The notes: generated by a model not told the origin, from the letters alone. A DNA stretch of 64,000 nt from Luteitalea sp. TBR-22 (GCF_016865485.1 NZ_AP024452.1:3742501-3806500); one strand, 5' to 3'. Positions 34,422 through 44,904 are shown, counted from the stretch's first letter. A program made the numbers and translations.

Positions 34422-35939
34422 ATGACTGATGTCCTCCTCGACGGCTCGCCTCTCACCCCCGCGCAGGTGGAGGCGGTCGCCCACGGGCGGGCGGCGGTGA
34501 CGCTGGCGCCGGCGGCGCGGACACGCCTGGTGGCCTCGCGCGTCGCGCTCGAGCGCCTGCTCGACGATGGCGAGGCGCACTATGGGGTGAACACGGGCTT
34601 CGGATCGCTGGCGCGGACGCGCATCGCCACCGATCGGCTGCGGGATCTGCAGCGCAACCTCGTCAGATCGCATGCCGCCGGCACCGGCGACCGCCTGCCG
34701 ACGCCGACCGTGCGCGCCACCATGCTGCTGCTCGCCGCCTCGCTGGCGCGCGGCGCCTCGGGTGTGCGCCCCGAGCTCGTCGAGCAACTCCTCGGCTGCC
34801 TCGCCCATCGCATCACGCCCATCGTGCCGTCGATCGGCAGCGTCGGGGCCTCCGGCGATCTCGCACCGCTGGCGGCAATCGCGCGTGTCGTGATCGGCGA
34901 GGGCGAGGTCGAGGGCGGGCCGGCCGCCGAAGCGCTCGCTCGCGCCGGACTGGCGCCACTGGTGCTCGAGGCCAAGGAAGGCCTGGCGCTGATCAACGGC
35001 ACGCACCTGATGGCGGCGGAAGCCGCACTGCTGCTCGAGGAGTGGGACGCGCTGTGGCCCGCGGCCGTCGGCGCATGCGCCATGGCCATCGACGCGGTGC
35101 GGGCCACCGACGCCTTCCTCGACCGGCGCGTGCATGCCCTGCGCGGCCAACCCGGGCAGGAGGCCGTTGCTGCCCACCTCCGCGACTGGCTGCGCGGTAC
35201 CGAGATCGTCGAGAGCCACCGCCTCGACGACAGTCGCGTGCAGGACCCGTACTCCTACCGCTGCGCGCCCGTCGTCCTGGGCGCCGCGCTCGATGCGATC
35301 GCGTACGTCAGGGCAGCGGTCGAGCGGGAGCTCGGCGCCGTCACCGACAACCCGCTGCTCGTCGGTCTCGACGCCGACGGCGGGGCGCCTTCGCTGGTGT
35401 CGGCCGGCAACTTCCACGGCATGCCCATCGCGCTCCCCCTCGACGTGCTGACGATGGCGCTCACCCACGTGGCGGGCATCGCGCAGCAGCGCGTGTTCTT
35501 CCTGCTGTCGGCGCGGGATCCGGAGAGCGGGCTGCCGCCCTACCTGAGCCCCGCGCCGGGCCTGAACTCGGGGCTGATGGTGGCGCAGTACACCGCGGCG
35601 GCGTGCTGCAACGAACTGGCCGGGCTGAGCATGCCGGCCTCGGTGATCAACGTGCCGACGTCGGCAGGCATCGAGGACTACAACTCGTTCGGGCCACGGG
35701 CGGCGGCCAAGGCCCGCCGGGCGATGCAGCTGACGCGGACCGTGGTGGCAATCGAGCTGCTCTGCGCCGCGCAGGGCATCGAGGGTCACCGGCCGCTGCG
35801 CTCCGGTGACCGGGTGGAAGCCGCCCTCGCCAGGATCCGGGCGGTGGTGCCACCGCTCGTGGCCGATCGGCCACTCACCGCCGACATCGAGGCCATCGTC
35901 GGCCTGATCGAGGACGGCGCCTTCGCGGCACACCGGTAG
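34422..35939 (+). CDS. hutH: Histidine ammonia-lyase
   Basis: The 505-residue enzyme converts L-histidine to urocanate and ammonia, the first step of histidine use. The MIO prosthetic group forms from Ala143-Ser144-Gly145 in GSVGASGDLAPL. HYGVNTGFGSLA near residue 53, the QDPYSYRC motif, GNFHGMP and NVPTSAGIEDYNSFG are family signatures. The C-terminus ends at AFAAHR. It lies alone on the plus strand, facing ftcD, so histidine degradation genes flank each other convergently. hutU and hutI are not in the window. Confidence 0.96.
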   Translation: MTDVLLDGSPLTPAQVEAVAHGRAAVTLAPAARTRLVASRVALERLLDDGEAHYGVNTGFGSLARTRIATDRLRDLQRNLVRSHAAGTGDRLPTPTVRATMLLLAASLARGASGVRPELVEQLLGCLAHRITPIVPSIGSVGASGDLAPLAAIARVVIGEGEVEGGPAAEALARAGLAPLVLEAKEGLALINGTHLMAAEAALLLEEWDALWPAAVGACAMAIDAVRATDAFLDRRVHALRGQPGQEAVAAHLRDWLRGTEIVESHRLDDSRVQDPYSYRCAPVVLGAALDAIAYVRAAVERELGAVTDNPLLVGLDADGGAPSLVSAGNFHGMPIALPLDVLTMALTHVAGIAQQRVFFLLSARDPESGLPPYLSPAPGLNSGLMVAQYTAAACCNELAGLSMPASVINVPTSAGIEDYNSFGPRAAAKARRAMQLTRTVVAIELLCAAQGIEGHRPLRSGDRVEAALARIRAVVPPLVADRPLTADIEAIVGLIEDGAFAAHR

Positions 35940-35958
35940 GGCGGCGTGTCCCCACCAG

Positions 35959-35983
35959 GACCGCCGTCGGGCGACTGGCGGTC
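35959..35983. terminator. Possible bidirectional hairpin between hutH and ftcD
   Basis: GACCGCC and GGCGGTC form a perfect 7-bp stem with an 11-base loop between the two convergent genes. It has no T-run and is short, so the role is tentative. Confidence 0.35.
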
Positions 35984-37031
35984 ATCGGTCGACGGCCCGG
36001 TGAGGCGCCGCGCCCTGCCCCTGAAGCGCCCATTCCAGGACGCGCGTGGACGGGTCGAACGCGGTGACGGCCCCGAGCCCCAATGCCTCGATGGCCGCGT
36101 CCACCAGGGCCGCGTCCGGCAGCGTGCCGGCGGCGGCGCCGATGCTCGCACGGCCGGCCTCGCGCAACGCCTCGAGCGGCACGAGCCCGATCAACTCCGA
36201 CCCGATCACCCGTGCGCCGACGACCGCCGCCTGTTCGGCGACGGCGCGGTAGGCCACGTGCAGCGGCGTGACGCGGAAGTCGAGGACGTTGAGCGAAACC
36301 TGGGCGTGCCCGTAGGCGGGCATGCCCCAACCCACGGCTCGCACCGCGCGCAACCGGCCAGGCTGACGCACCGGCCTGCCGTCGGCGTCGAGGGTCACCC
36401 GGCCCGATTCGCGTACCTGCGCGGCGATCGCCCGGGCCACCGACACGTCCGCCGTGTCGAGCGACAGGTTCCAGGCGATGAGGAACGGCCGCGCACCGAT
36501 GATGGCCGCCCCGAGCCGCGGGTGCGGGCGGGCCGGGCCGAAGTCGGGCACGAAGGCCGGATCGGCGAGCTTGCCCGACAGCCCCTCGTACTCGCCGCGG
36601 CGCAGCAGGGGCAGCGCCCGTCGCGACGGGTCGAAGGCGGCGGCCTCGTACATGAACACGGGGACGTCGAGGTCGTGGGCCAGCGTCGCGCCGACGCGAC
36701 GGGCGAGTGCGGCGCAGCGCGCCAGCGATACGCCGCGCACCGGCACGAAGGGACAGACGTCGAGCGCGCCGACGCGCGGGTGGGCGCCGTGCTGCCGGCG
36801 CATGTCGACGTGCGCCGCCACGGCGTGACCGAGCGCGATGGCCCCGTCGGCGACGGCCTCGGGCGGGCCGGCAAAGGTGAACACCGTCCGGTGTGCGTCG
36901 TGGCCCGGGTCGACGTGCAGCAGGCGCACGGAGGGGACGGTCCGGATCGATGCGGCAAGGGCCGCGATCACGGCTCGATCGCGGCCCTCGGAGACGTTCG
37001 GCACGCACTCGACGATCGGATCGTCAGGCAC
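35982..37031 (-). CDS. ftcD: Glutamate formimidoyltransferase
   Basis: A 349-residue protein, MPDDPIVECVPNVSEGRD at its start, moves the formimino group from N-formimino-L-glutamate to tetrahydrofolate in histidine catabolism. DPGHDAHRTVFTFAG, HVDMRRQHGAHPRVGALDVCPFVP (described by its ends) and GWGMPAYGHAQVSLN are characteristic of the transferase domain. The cyclodeaminase domain found in some FtcD proteins is absent, so this is the transferase alone. It is convergent with hutH and overlaps the end of mscL. Confidence 0.94.
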   Translation of the reverse strand: MPDDPIVECVPNVSEGRDRAVIAALAASIRTVPSVRLLHVDPGHDAHRTVFTFAGPPEAVADGAIALGHAVAAHVDMRRQHGAHPRVGALDVCPFVPVRGVSLARCAALARRVGATLAHDLDVPVFMYEAAAFDPSRRALPLLRRGEYEGLSGKLADPAFVPDFGPARPHPRLGAAIIGARPFLIAWNLSLDTADVSVARAIAAQVRESGRVTLDADGRPVRQPGRLRAVRAVGWGMPAYGHAQVSLNVLDFRVTPLHVAYRAVAEQAAVVGARVIGSELIGLVPLEALREAGRASIGAAAGTLPDAALVDAAIEALGLGAVTAFDPSTRVLEWALQGQGAAPHRAVDR

Positions 37032-37455
37032 GGCCCTTCTTCAGCTCGTCGCGGATCTCGCGCAGCAGCAGCACGTCCTCGCTGGTCGGCGGCTCGGCGG
37101 TGGCGCCGACCAGTTGGGCACGTACGCGGTTGACGAACTTGACCAGCAGGAAGACCGCGAACGCGATCAGGAAGAAGTTCAGGACGAGGTTGATGAACTG
37201 GCCGTAGTTGAGCGTCACCGCGCCGGCGGCCTTGGCCTCGGCCAGCGTCGCCGCCGGGGCGGTCAGCTTGCCCGGGCTCAGCGTGACGAACAGGTTGGCG
37301 AAGTCCACCTTGCCGACGATGAGGCCGAGCACCGGCATGACGAGGTCGTCGACCACCGACTTGGTGATCGCGCCGAACGCGCCGCCGATGATCACGCCGA
37401 CCGCGAGGTCGACGACGTTGCCGCGGGCGATGAATTCCTTGAATTCCTTGAGCAT
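37024..37455 (-). CDS. mscL: Large-conductance mechanosensitive channel MscL
   Basis: MscL relieves osmotic downshock by opening a pore when membrane tension rises. At 143 residues it has standard length. MLKEFKEFIARGNVVDLAVGVIIGGAF is the N-terminal amphipathic helix and TM1; TM2 lies near residues 95-118 (LVLNFFLIAFAVFLLVKFVN described by its core FFLIAFAVFLLV). The C-terminal helix LLLREIRDELKKG is the usual bundle. Its stop overlaps the ftcD start, but functional linkage is unlikely. Confidence 0.97.
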   Translation of the reverse strand: MLKEFKEFIARGNVVDLAVGVIIGGAFGAITKSVVDDLVMPVLGLIVGKVDFANLFVTLSPGKLTAPAATLAEAKAAGAVTLNYGQFINLVLNFFLIAFAVFLLVKFVNRVRAQLVGATAEPPTSEDVLLLREIRDELKKGRA

Positions 37456-37470
37456 CGGAGTGCCGTCCCG

Positions 37471-38277
37471 TCAGAACTTGTACACGAAGGCGGTGATGAA
37501 CGCGATGTCGTTCTTCTCGACGAGCAGGCCCGTGGGCCGGGTCTTGTAGATGTCCTGGAACTCCAGCTTCAACTGCGTGCGCGTGGTGATCGACGCGGCG
37601 ATGCCGGCGCTGAAGGTGTAGAGCGCGTCGTTGAAGTCGTTCATCTTCCACAGCGCCGTGAAGCCCTGGGTGAACGAAGCGCCCGACGAGATCTTGTGCG
37701 AGAACTTCTCGCCGAAGGTGACCGCGCCGTCGGTCTCGAGCTCCAGGCCGGTGTTCTTCTCGAACACCATGCCGACGCTGCCGTCGACGTCGAGCGCCGT
37801 GCGGTCGCTCTTGATGACGCGATAGCCGAGGCCGGCCGTCGGGGCGACGAGGTAGTCGATGTCCTTGAAGCGGTCGCGGACGAAGGAGACCTGCCCGAAC
37901 ACGTAGGCGCGGTCCGAGACCATGTGCTCGACGCGCCCGTTCACCAGTCCGCGGTCGACGTTCTCGGTGCCGTCCTCGGTGGCGAGGATGTAGAGGCCGT
38001 CGGCCTTGAAGATCGTCCTGGTCTTCGGGTCGCGCTTGACGTCGAACGACAGGTTGAAGTTCGACGTGTCCTTGTTGCCCTGCGTCAACGCCAGACCGGC
38101 GCCGATCGACCCTGTCCAGACCGGGGGCGGCGGCGGGGGCGGCTCCTGGCAGGGACAGGGTGCCTGGGCAGGCGCCGGGGCCGGCGCCTGGGCCAGCACC
38201 GGCGGCACCGACAGGCCAATCACCATCGCCGCGCCGAGCACCACCCGGCGCACCTCCACGCACAACTCGTTGGACAC
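37471..38277 (-). CDS. DUF481 outer-membrane beta-barrel protein
   Basis: The protein has 268 residues with a signal peptide (ending near VLAQAPA), a Pro/Ala/Cys linker (PAQAPCPCQEPPPPPPP) and a C-terminal DUF481 barrel: WTGSIGAGLALTQGNKDTSNFN, then alternating strands, ending with the aromatic-terminal FITAFVYKF. DUF481 proteins are putative outer-membrane proteins induced by salt or phosphate stress in some bacteria. It is 15 bases upstream of mscL, in the same direction; an envelope or osmotic link is possible but inferred. Confidence 0.88.
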   Translation of the reverse strand: MSNELCVEVRRVVLGAAMVIGLSVPPVLAQAPAPAPAQAPCPCQEPPPPPPPVWTGSIGAGLALTQGNKDTSNFNLSFDVKRDPKTRTIFKADGLYILATEDGTENVDRGLVNGRVEHMVSDRAYVFGQVSFVRDRFKDIDYLVAPTAGLGYRVIKSDRTALDVDGSVGMVFEKNTGLELETDGAVTFGEKFSHKISSGASFTQGFTALWKMNDFNDALYTFSAGIAASITTRTQLKLEFQDIYKTRPTGLLVEKNDIAFITAFVYKF

Positions 38278-38364
38278 GCTGCGTTCCGTCCTTTCGCGGG
38301 CGGTGCCCGCGGTGCATCGCCGGCCGGCAAGCGCGTGTCCCGGGCCCGACGGCCCCTGGTGGGA

Positions 38365-38631
38365 CTAGCGGCTCTCGTCGGCCAGCTTGTCGTACTGCCT
38401 GGCCAGCGCCTGCGCCTCGGCCCGGCGGACCTTCGCCTCCTCCAGGCCGACGCCCTCGTACGTGCGGCTGGTCGCGATGTTGGACGCGTTCTGGTACGCC
38501 GCCCGGACCGCCCCGCGCAGCGCATCGGCCACGTCGGCGACCATCTCGTCGGTGACCTTGATCGAGGCAGGCACGCGGGTCAGGGCCCGGCGGGCTCGCT
38601 CGTTGATGTCCATGCCGATTTGCGCGTTCAT
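38365..38631 (-). CDS. Small helical protein, unknown
   Basis: The ATG MNAQIGMDINERARR gives 88 residues; an in-frame start 42 bases earlier is less likely. It is entirely helical and charged, with a repeat of Ala/Arg-rich heptads (KVRRAEAQALARQYDKLADE). A MADVADALRGAVRAAY-like region (here VADVADALRGAVRAAY) could be an amphipathic helix. No family is recognised. It lies alone between the DUF481 gene and a divergent secreted protein. Confidence 0.7.
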   Translation of the reverse strand: MNAQIGMDINERARRALTRVPASIKVTDEMVADVADALRGAVRAAYQNASNIATSRTYEGVGLEEAKVRRAEAQALARQYDKLADESR

Positions 38632-38819
38632 GTCGGGACGTCCTCGCTCGGAAAGTGTGGGCCCGCCGTGCACGTGCCCGGCCGAGCCAGCCTCCCATTG
38701 TACGCAACGCCCGAACGACGCGCTCCACGAACTCTAGCAACGCCACCACACGGGCCGACACTGGACTTTGGTGGATCAGCCGGTGCTACGATGACCGCGC
38801 CGCCCTGCCGGGATCGCTG

Positions 38820-39845
38820 ATGCCCAGGCGACTTGCCTCCGTCCTGACCCTGGCCCTGTCGGCTGCGCCACTGGTCGCAGCCGCGCAAGCCCCGTCGACC
38901 TTCACCGTCGCCGTCGTCCGCGACGACGGCATCGTGCTGCCGGTGGCCACCCACGACCGCGGCCGCTGGCGCACCCCGTGGCCGGGACCCGCCAAGGAAG
39001 CGGAAGTGCCCGTGCGTCTCGAGGACTGCCCGCTCGCCTGGTGGGGCCTGCCGTCCGCCCCCACCGCATGGACGCTGTTCGTGCCCGGCGAGACCCCGCG
39101 GACGTTCCGGATGGACCGCATCACGTGGGTGCCCTGGTACTGCCAACAGCAGGTCGTGTTGCACAGCCGCGCCGCGGCACGCCCCCTGCTGCGCCTGCCC
39201 GACGGCTTCCGCACCCCGAAGCACGCCGTCGCCGTCACCGGCGGGGATGCCTCCATCGAACTCCCGCGCGAGGTGGCCCCGGGCAGCCCCGAAGCGGCGA
39301 CCCTGCTCGACGCGCTGCAGCGGCCCTTCAACCAGCAGGAACGGCTCATGCTCGCCGGCGACTTCTTCGGCAGGTACACGCCCTCGGTGAGCGCCGAGGC
39401 GCGCGACGGCATGCCGGTGACGGCGCTGTCGATCCACGAAGGCCCCGGTCGTCACGGCGACCGCATCTACTTCGTCGAGATGGAGCGACGATATCCGCGC
39501 CGCGGGCCGAGCAACCTGCAATGGTGCGACGAAGTCAGCTACATGGCCGGCTGGGCGCGTCGCGGGTCGGATGGCGCGCTGGACCTGACGCTGGTCGAGC
39601 GCACGGTCACCTCGTGCCTGCTCGACAGCGTGGTGCGCGCCGTGCCGCACGTCATCGTCCACACGTCGCGCGGGCCGACCTGGCTCCTCGAGTTGTACCG
39701 ACCGACCTTTGCCAACTTCGGCCTCTTCCTCGCCCCCGAGGGCGACGCCCCGGAGTTGCTGCTCCTCCGCCCCGCCGGGCGTTGCGAACCCGGTCAGGGC
39801 ATTCCCGACCGCGTCCGGTCGAGCGCGTGGCGACAGCCGGAGTGA
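38820..39845 (+). CDS. Exported protein of unknown function
   Basis: The start ATG (MPRRLASVLTLALSAA) gives 341 residues with a signal peptide ending at AAAQAP. The mature protein has five cysteines, among them CPLAWWG, WYCQQQ and CDEVSYM, and several Trp/Tyr-rich beta-strand segments (LYRPTFANFGLFL). It has no transmembrane segment. The pattern suits a disulfide-bonded periplasmic or outer-surface protein, but no family is identified. It converges with malQ, leaving only ten bases between the stops. Confidence 0.75.
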   Translation: MPRRLASVLTLALSAAPLVAAAQAPSTFTVAVVRDDGIVLPVATHDRGRWRTPWPGPAKEAEVPVRLEDCPLAWWGLPSAPTAWTLFVPGETPRTFRMDRITWVPWYCQQQVVLHSRAAARPLLRLPDGFRTPKHAVAVTGGDASIELPREVAPGSPEAATLLDALQRPFNQQERLMLAGDFFGRYTPSVSAEARDGMPVTALSIHEGPGRHGDRIYFVEMERRYPRRGPSNLQWCDEVSYMAGWARRGSDGALDLTLVERTVTSCLLDSVVRAVPHVIVHTSRGPTWLLELYRPTFANFGLFLAPEGDAPELLLLRPAGRCEPGQGIPDRVRSSAWRQPE

Positions 39846-39855
39846 ACGTCGCGCG

Positions 39856-41469
<1,614 letters not shown>

Positions 41470-41490
41470 GGAGCAGTATGGCGCACGGGA

Positions 41491-41958
41491 ATGGACGAGA
41501 CGGGCGCGGGGCTGGCGACCGGGCTGGTCATTGGCGGACCACGCCTCGCGGCAGACGAGACTGCCGACCTCATGCCCTGCCGGGGACCGGCCGATGACAT
41601 GGGTGCCGGTGGAGGGCCGTCGCCCTCCCGGCTACCTGCCATGGTCATCGGTCCCATCGTGCTCATCCTGGCGGCGGTCCCGATGATCGCGGGCAAGGTC
41701 TCTCCCGACGGGCCGCTCGGCCCCGGCAGCAAACAGCTCGACCGCCCGGAGCAGGACTGGTACGACAGCACACGCGTGGCGGGCAGCGCCTTCCTCACGG
41801 GCGGGCTCGTGTGGCTCGCCGCGGCGATGCTGCTGCCCGGGCATTTCGACACGCTGCGACAGGAACACGAGACGATTGCCTTCATCGGCGCGACGGCAGT
41901 CGCCGTCGCCACGGTCGTCTCGACGATGTACGTGGAAGGAGGGTCGGACACATGGTGA
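41491..41958 (+). CDS. Small multi-pass membrane protein, unknown
   Basis: The protein has 155 residues from the ATG MDETGAGLATG. A second in-frame ATG at 41641 (MVIGPIVLILAAVPM) would leave three membrane helices and is equally plausible. Hydrophobic segments are near residues 52-70, 98-116 and 128-146. The N-terminal 50 residues are Gly/Pro-rich. It overlaps the next gene and is divergent from malQ. No family is recognised. Confidence 0.55.
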   Translation: MDETGAGLATGLVIGGPRLAADETADLMPCRGPADDMGAGGGPSPSRLPAMVIGPIVLILAAVPMIAGKVSPDGPLGPGSKQLDRPEQDWYDSTRVAGSAFLTGGLVWLAAAMLLPGHFDTLRQEHETIAFIGATAVAVATVVSTMYVEGGSDTW

Positions 41959-42182
41959 CCAGGCCATCGCGCATGCCCTCGTTCATCACCGACGAGGACG
42001 AACGCCTGCTCCTGCTGCTGCAGGCCGACCCGCAGGCGCGACAGTTGCTCAACTGCTTCGCGGGGTTGAACCAGGAGGACCGTCGCGAAGTGTCTCGCGT
42101 GGCGCGCGCCTGTCGCGACGCCCATCCGGCGCTCGTCACGGTGCCCGCGCTCCAGGGCGCTCCGCTTCGCCTCGTCCGCTGA
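41952..42182 (+). CDS. Small cytoplasmic protein, unknown
   Basis: The ATG (MVTRPSRMPSFITDEDE) overlaps the stop of the preceding membrane protein, giving 76 residues. The sequence is helical with a repeated Leu pattern (LLLLLQADPQARQLLNCF) and two Cys. No known domain is visible. Coupling to the membrane protein suggests a two-gene unit of unknown role. Confidence 0.6.
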   Translation: MVTRPSRMPSFITDEDERLLLLLQADPQARQLLNCFAGLNQEDRREVSRVARACRDAHPALVTVPALQGAPLRLVR

Positions 42183-42248
42183 CGGGGCGTCGGTCCGGAC
42201 GGCACGCGCCGAAGCGATCGCGCGCCGACGCGGGTGCCAGGAGCGACG

Positions 42249-42494
42249 TCAGGCCACGCGGCGCTGCGCCACCGGCCTCACCACGACGGGTGCCGTGGGC
42301 AACGACGATCGCCGCCGTCGCAAGCCGACCAGCAGCACGCCCATGGCGGTGAGCAGGCTCACCGTGGCCGTGCTCTCGCGCCCCGTCACCCACACGCCCA
42401 GCAGGGCAAGCGGCGCGCCGAGCACGAGGCCGCCCGCGTAGGCGATGAGGACATCCCGGATCCAGGACACGAGCAGGCGAGGTTCGAGGTTCAT
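42249..42494 (-). CDS. Small two-helix membrane protein
   Basis: The start ATG MNLEPRLLVSWIRDV gives 81 residues. A longer in-frame reading upstream passes through intergenic sequence and is unlikely. Two hydrophobic segments, residues 12-33 and 43-58, are followed by a basic tail (RRRRSSLPTAPVVVRP). Function is not recognised. It is encoded between a convergent small gene and a response regulator on the same strand. Confidence 0.6.
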   Translation of the reverse strand: MNLEPRLLVSWIRDVLIAYAGGLVLGAPLALLGVWVTGRESTATVSLLTAMGVLLVGLRRRRSSLPTAPVVVRPVAQRRVA

Positions 42495-42644
42495 GGTCCG
42501 CGTGGCGCGAGGGGGACGCGCGCCGCAGGAGCTGGCCCTGCGAGGATGCCGCACTTTCGATGTTAAGAGTGCAAAAAGTGCGTGACACCGACACGGCGCG
42601 GGGCCAGCGCCGGCGACGACGCCGACTGATGCGTACGTAATCAC

Positions 42645-43910
42645 TCACGGTACAGCTGGAAGCGCAGGCACGCTCGCGACCTCGTCGATGGCCAGGCAGA
42701 CGACGTCGAAGGTGAAGTCACCATCTACTGACGCGAACGTCACGGTGATCACGGTCCCCGGCGCTGCCGCGTGTCCTGGCAGGACATCGGGCAAGCCCAG
42801 CCGCGCGTCGTCGCCTTCCCCGCGCAACGCCTCGAGCACTCGACCGCCGAGCATGTTGGCCAGTTCCTCGAGCGCCGACCGCGCGTCATCGTCGCTGGCC
42901 TCCTCGGCCTGCAACAGGCGTGTGGCCAGCAGGCGCGCGACGGGCAGCGTGGCACGAATGCCGACGCGCAGGTCGAGGTCGGCGCCGGCCACCACGATCG
43001 GGACCGCCACGCCGATCCGGTCCATGGCAGGGGGCTCGGACGCTTCCTGCGCCAGCACCTCGAGTCCCAGCATCATCCCCAGCACCTGTTCCGTGGAGGT
43101 GATGAGGCGCGGGCGCAACCACGGACGCGACCGCAGCCAGCGCACGGTCGGGGGCTCGTCGGCCGTCAGTCGGGTGAACTGCTGGAGGAAGGCGTCGGGG
43201 ATGAAGGTCCGCATCATCAGGCCGTCGGCGGCCAGGGGCGCGGCGTCGCGCCCGGCGCGGATGGCGATGACCGGCGTTCCGGCGATCTCGGGGATGGCCC
43301 GCAGCTTCTCGAGGAAGGCAGCCGCGGGGATGGCGCCGAGGCCCTCGCCGAGCAGCACGAGTGCCGGACGGAGTTCCAGGCAGAGGCGCAGTCCCTGCGC
43401 GCCACTCATCGCCGAGGACACCAGGTGCGAGTGCGCGAGCACGCCGTGCGCGAAGTGACGGAAGTCCCGGTCACCGTCCACCACGAGGATGCGGCTGCCC
43501 GGAGTGATGCCGGCACACTGCCGCGGCGCGAGTGCTGGACGCCCGAGTCCGCCAACGAAGCGCTGCAGCCGCAGGGCGACGTCGGTCGGCCGCAGGGGCT
43601 TGGTGAGGTAGGTGCCGATGCCCAGGTCGATGGCCTCGCGCACGCGCAGTTCCTCGCGCACCGTGGACATGACCATGATCGGCAACTCCCGCAGTCGCTG
43701 GTCGGCGCGTATGGCGCGCAGCGCCTCGAGGCCGTCCATCACCGGCATGAGCAGGTCGAGGACCATGAAGTCGTACGCGTGGCGCGACAGCAGGTCGAGG
43801 GCCTCGAGGCCGTTGGCGGCCGGGGTCGCGACGCAATCGAAATCGCGCGCCAGGATGCGACCGAGGAGCAGGCAGACGGTCGGCTCGTCGTCGACCAGCA
43901 GCGCCCGCAT
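42645..43910 (-). CDS. Response regulator with two receivers and a CheX-like domain
   Basis: The protein has 421 residues. The first receiver (1-125) is complete: ALLVDDEPT, the phospho-acceptor Asp in MVLDLLMPVMDG near residue 54, and LTKPLRP. The second (about 140-260) is degenerate: ILVVDGDRDFRHFAHGVLA, ALVLLGEGLG, no acceptor Asp and no lysine. The C-terminal 150 residues have SALEELANMLGGRVLEAL and DFTFDVVCLAIDEV, resembling the CheX/CheC phosphatase helix (ExxNxxxG is ELANMLGG). It is cytoplasmic and may dephosphorylate another regulator. No kinase is nearby. Confidence 0.85.
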   Translation of the reverse strand: MRALLVDDEPTVCLLLGRILARDFDCVATPAANGLEALDLLSRHAYDFMVLDLLMPVMDGLEALRAIRADQRLRELPIMVMSTVREELRVREAIDLGIGTYLTKPLRPTDVALRLQRFVGGLGRPALAPRQCAGITPGSRILVVDGDRDFRHFAHGVLAHSHLVSSAMSGAQGLRLCLELRPALVLLGEGLGAIPAAAFLEKLRAIPEIAGTPVIAIRAGRDAAPLAADGLMMRTFIPDAFLQQFTRLTADEPPTVRWLRSRPWLRPRLITSTEQVLGMMLGLEVLAQEASEPPAMDRIGVAVPIVVAGADLDLRVGIRATLPVARLLATRLLQAEEASDDDARSALEELANMLGGRVLEALRGEGDDARLGLPDVLPGHAAAPGTVITVTFASVDGDFTFDVVCLAIDEVASVPALPAVP

Positions 43911-44108
43911 CAGGCGCGCACCGACAGGAACGAGGGCAGGGCCGACGTGCGGCGAGTGTAGCGAAATGGCACACTCTGGTAGTCGGCCACCGACGTACCA
44001 ACTTTAGTTATCCCGCCGCCGGTGGCCTGGCCCGCCAGATTCGGGGGCCAGCGCCGCCCCGATCAGGCCTTCGTTGCGCGCAGCCTGGGCTACGCTTGTG
44101 CGCGACAC

Positions 44109-44348
44109 ATGGCAGATGAGCACACGCAGGGCGCGGGGCCGGACCGGTGGACGAGGGTGCTGCTGGGCGTGATCGCCGCGGGCATCTGGGCGCTGGTGAT
44201 CCTGCAGGCCCTGACGACGCGGAAGATCGACGCCATCGCGGCCGAGGTGGCCGCCATCGGCGCCGACACCGAGGCGATCCACGAAGACATCGACCCCAGC
44301 GCCGAGGAAGGCGCTGCGGACGACCATGCCACGACCTGGCGACGATAG
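44109..44348 (+). CDS. Small single-pass membrane protein
   Basis: The ATG (MADEHTQGAGPDRWTRV) gives 79 residues. A transmembrane segment is at 17-37 (LLGVIAAGIWALVILQAL), followed by a helical acidic tail ending DHATTWRR. The function is unknown; the arrangement resembles small membrane subunits or peptides without catalytic motif. It is divergent from the response regulator. Confidence 0.6.
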   Translation: MADEHTQGAGPDRWTRVLLGVIAAGIWALVILQALTTRKIDAIAAEVAAIGADTEAIHEDIDPSAEEGAADDHATTWRR

Positions 44349-44399
44349 GTCCGCGTCGCCCCGCCTGGGGCCCCGCTGACCGAATCTGCCGCTGCGCGC

Positions 44400-44565
44400 T
44401 TACACGCGCGTGCCAGGAACCGGGGGCAGGGCGCGCTCGGCCGTGCACACCAGCCAGTCGAGGAGCCGCGACAGCAGCTGCGCCTTCATGCCCTGGTGCG
44501 CTGGATCGTCGAAGACGTTCTGCAGTTCGTGCGGGTCCGCGCGCGTACCACCGCGACCTGAAGGC
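44400..44565 (-). pseudogene. C-terminal relic of a sulfatase gene
   Basis: On the minus strand one frame reads DPHELQNVFDDPAHQGMKAQ and continues LLSRLLDWLV to a stop TAA. This is the typical C-terminus of arylsulfatase-type sulfatases (ADPxExxNLxDDPAH..). Upstream another frame holds KLAFRSRWYARG, plausible as the preceding sulfatase strand, so a frameshift is likely. No catalytic CxPxR motif or start remains. The fragment lies in an otherwise gene-poor stretch (44349-44904). Confidence 0.45.
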
Positions 44566-44752
44566 CAGCTTGAACCGACGGCTGAAGGGTCTACAAGGAG
44601 GCGAGACGCGGCATGGAGCCACCTGTTGCTGGACCGATTTCGGGATCTTTAGTCGCCATCAGCACTGACTCATCCGGCGTGTGGAACCTGGGCTCTGTGC
44701 TCGAATTGCAGAGTTCATTCCGTTTCTTGCCATTTTGCAGGATGCCACCACG

Positions 44753-44769
44753 TCGGCACTGCAATTGCA
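44753..44769 (+). promoter_or_regulatory. Sigma-54 (-24/-12) promoter upstream of the PEP-CTERM gene
   Basis: TCGGCACTGCAATTGCA matches the RpoN consensus TGGCAC-N5-TTGCA with the invariant GG (44755-44756) and GC (44767-44768) exactly ten bases apart. Transcription would begin near 44780, leaving a leader of about 125 bases before the ATG. PEP-CTERM genes in other bacteria are often under sigma-54 and PrsK/PrsR control. Confidence 0.75.
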
Positions 44770-44904
44770 CAGCTTCGCGTGTGTTCTCGGCTCGGTCGAC
44801 CGCGGGAGTCCACGATGGTGCTGTCCGGCCACGGCCTGCTTCTCCGCAGCCCTGGCTTCCACCCCTCGCCGTTCGCGCGGGGAATCCGCAACGAAGGGCA
44901 AGAC

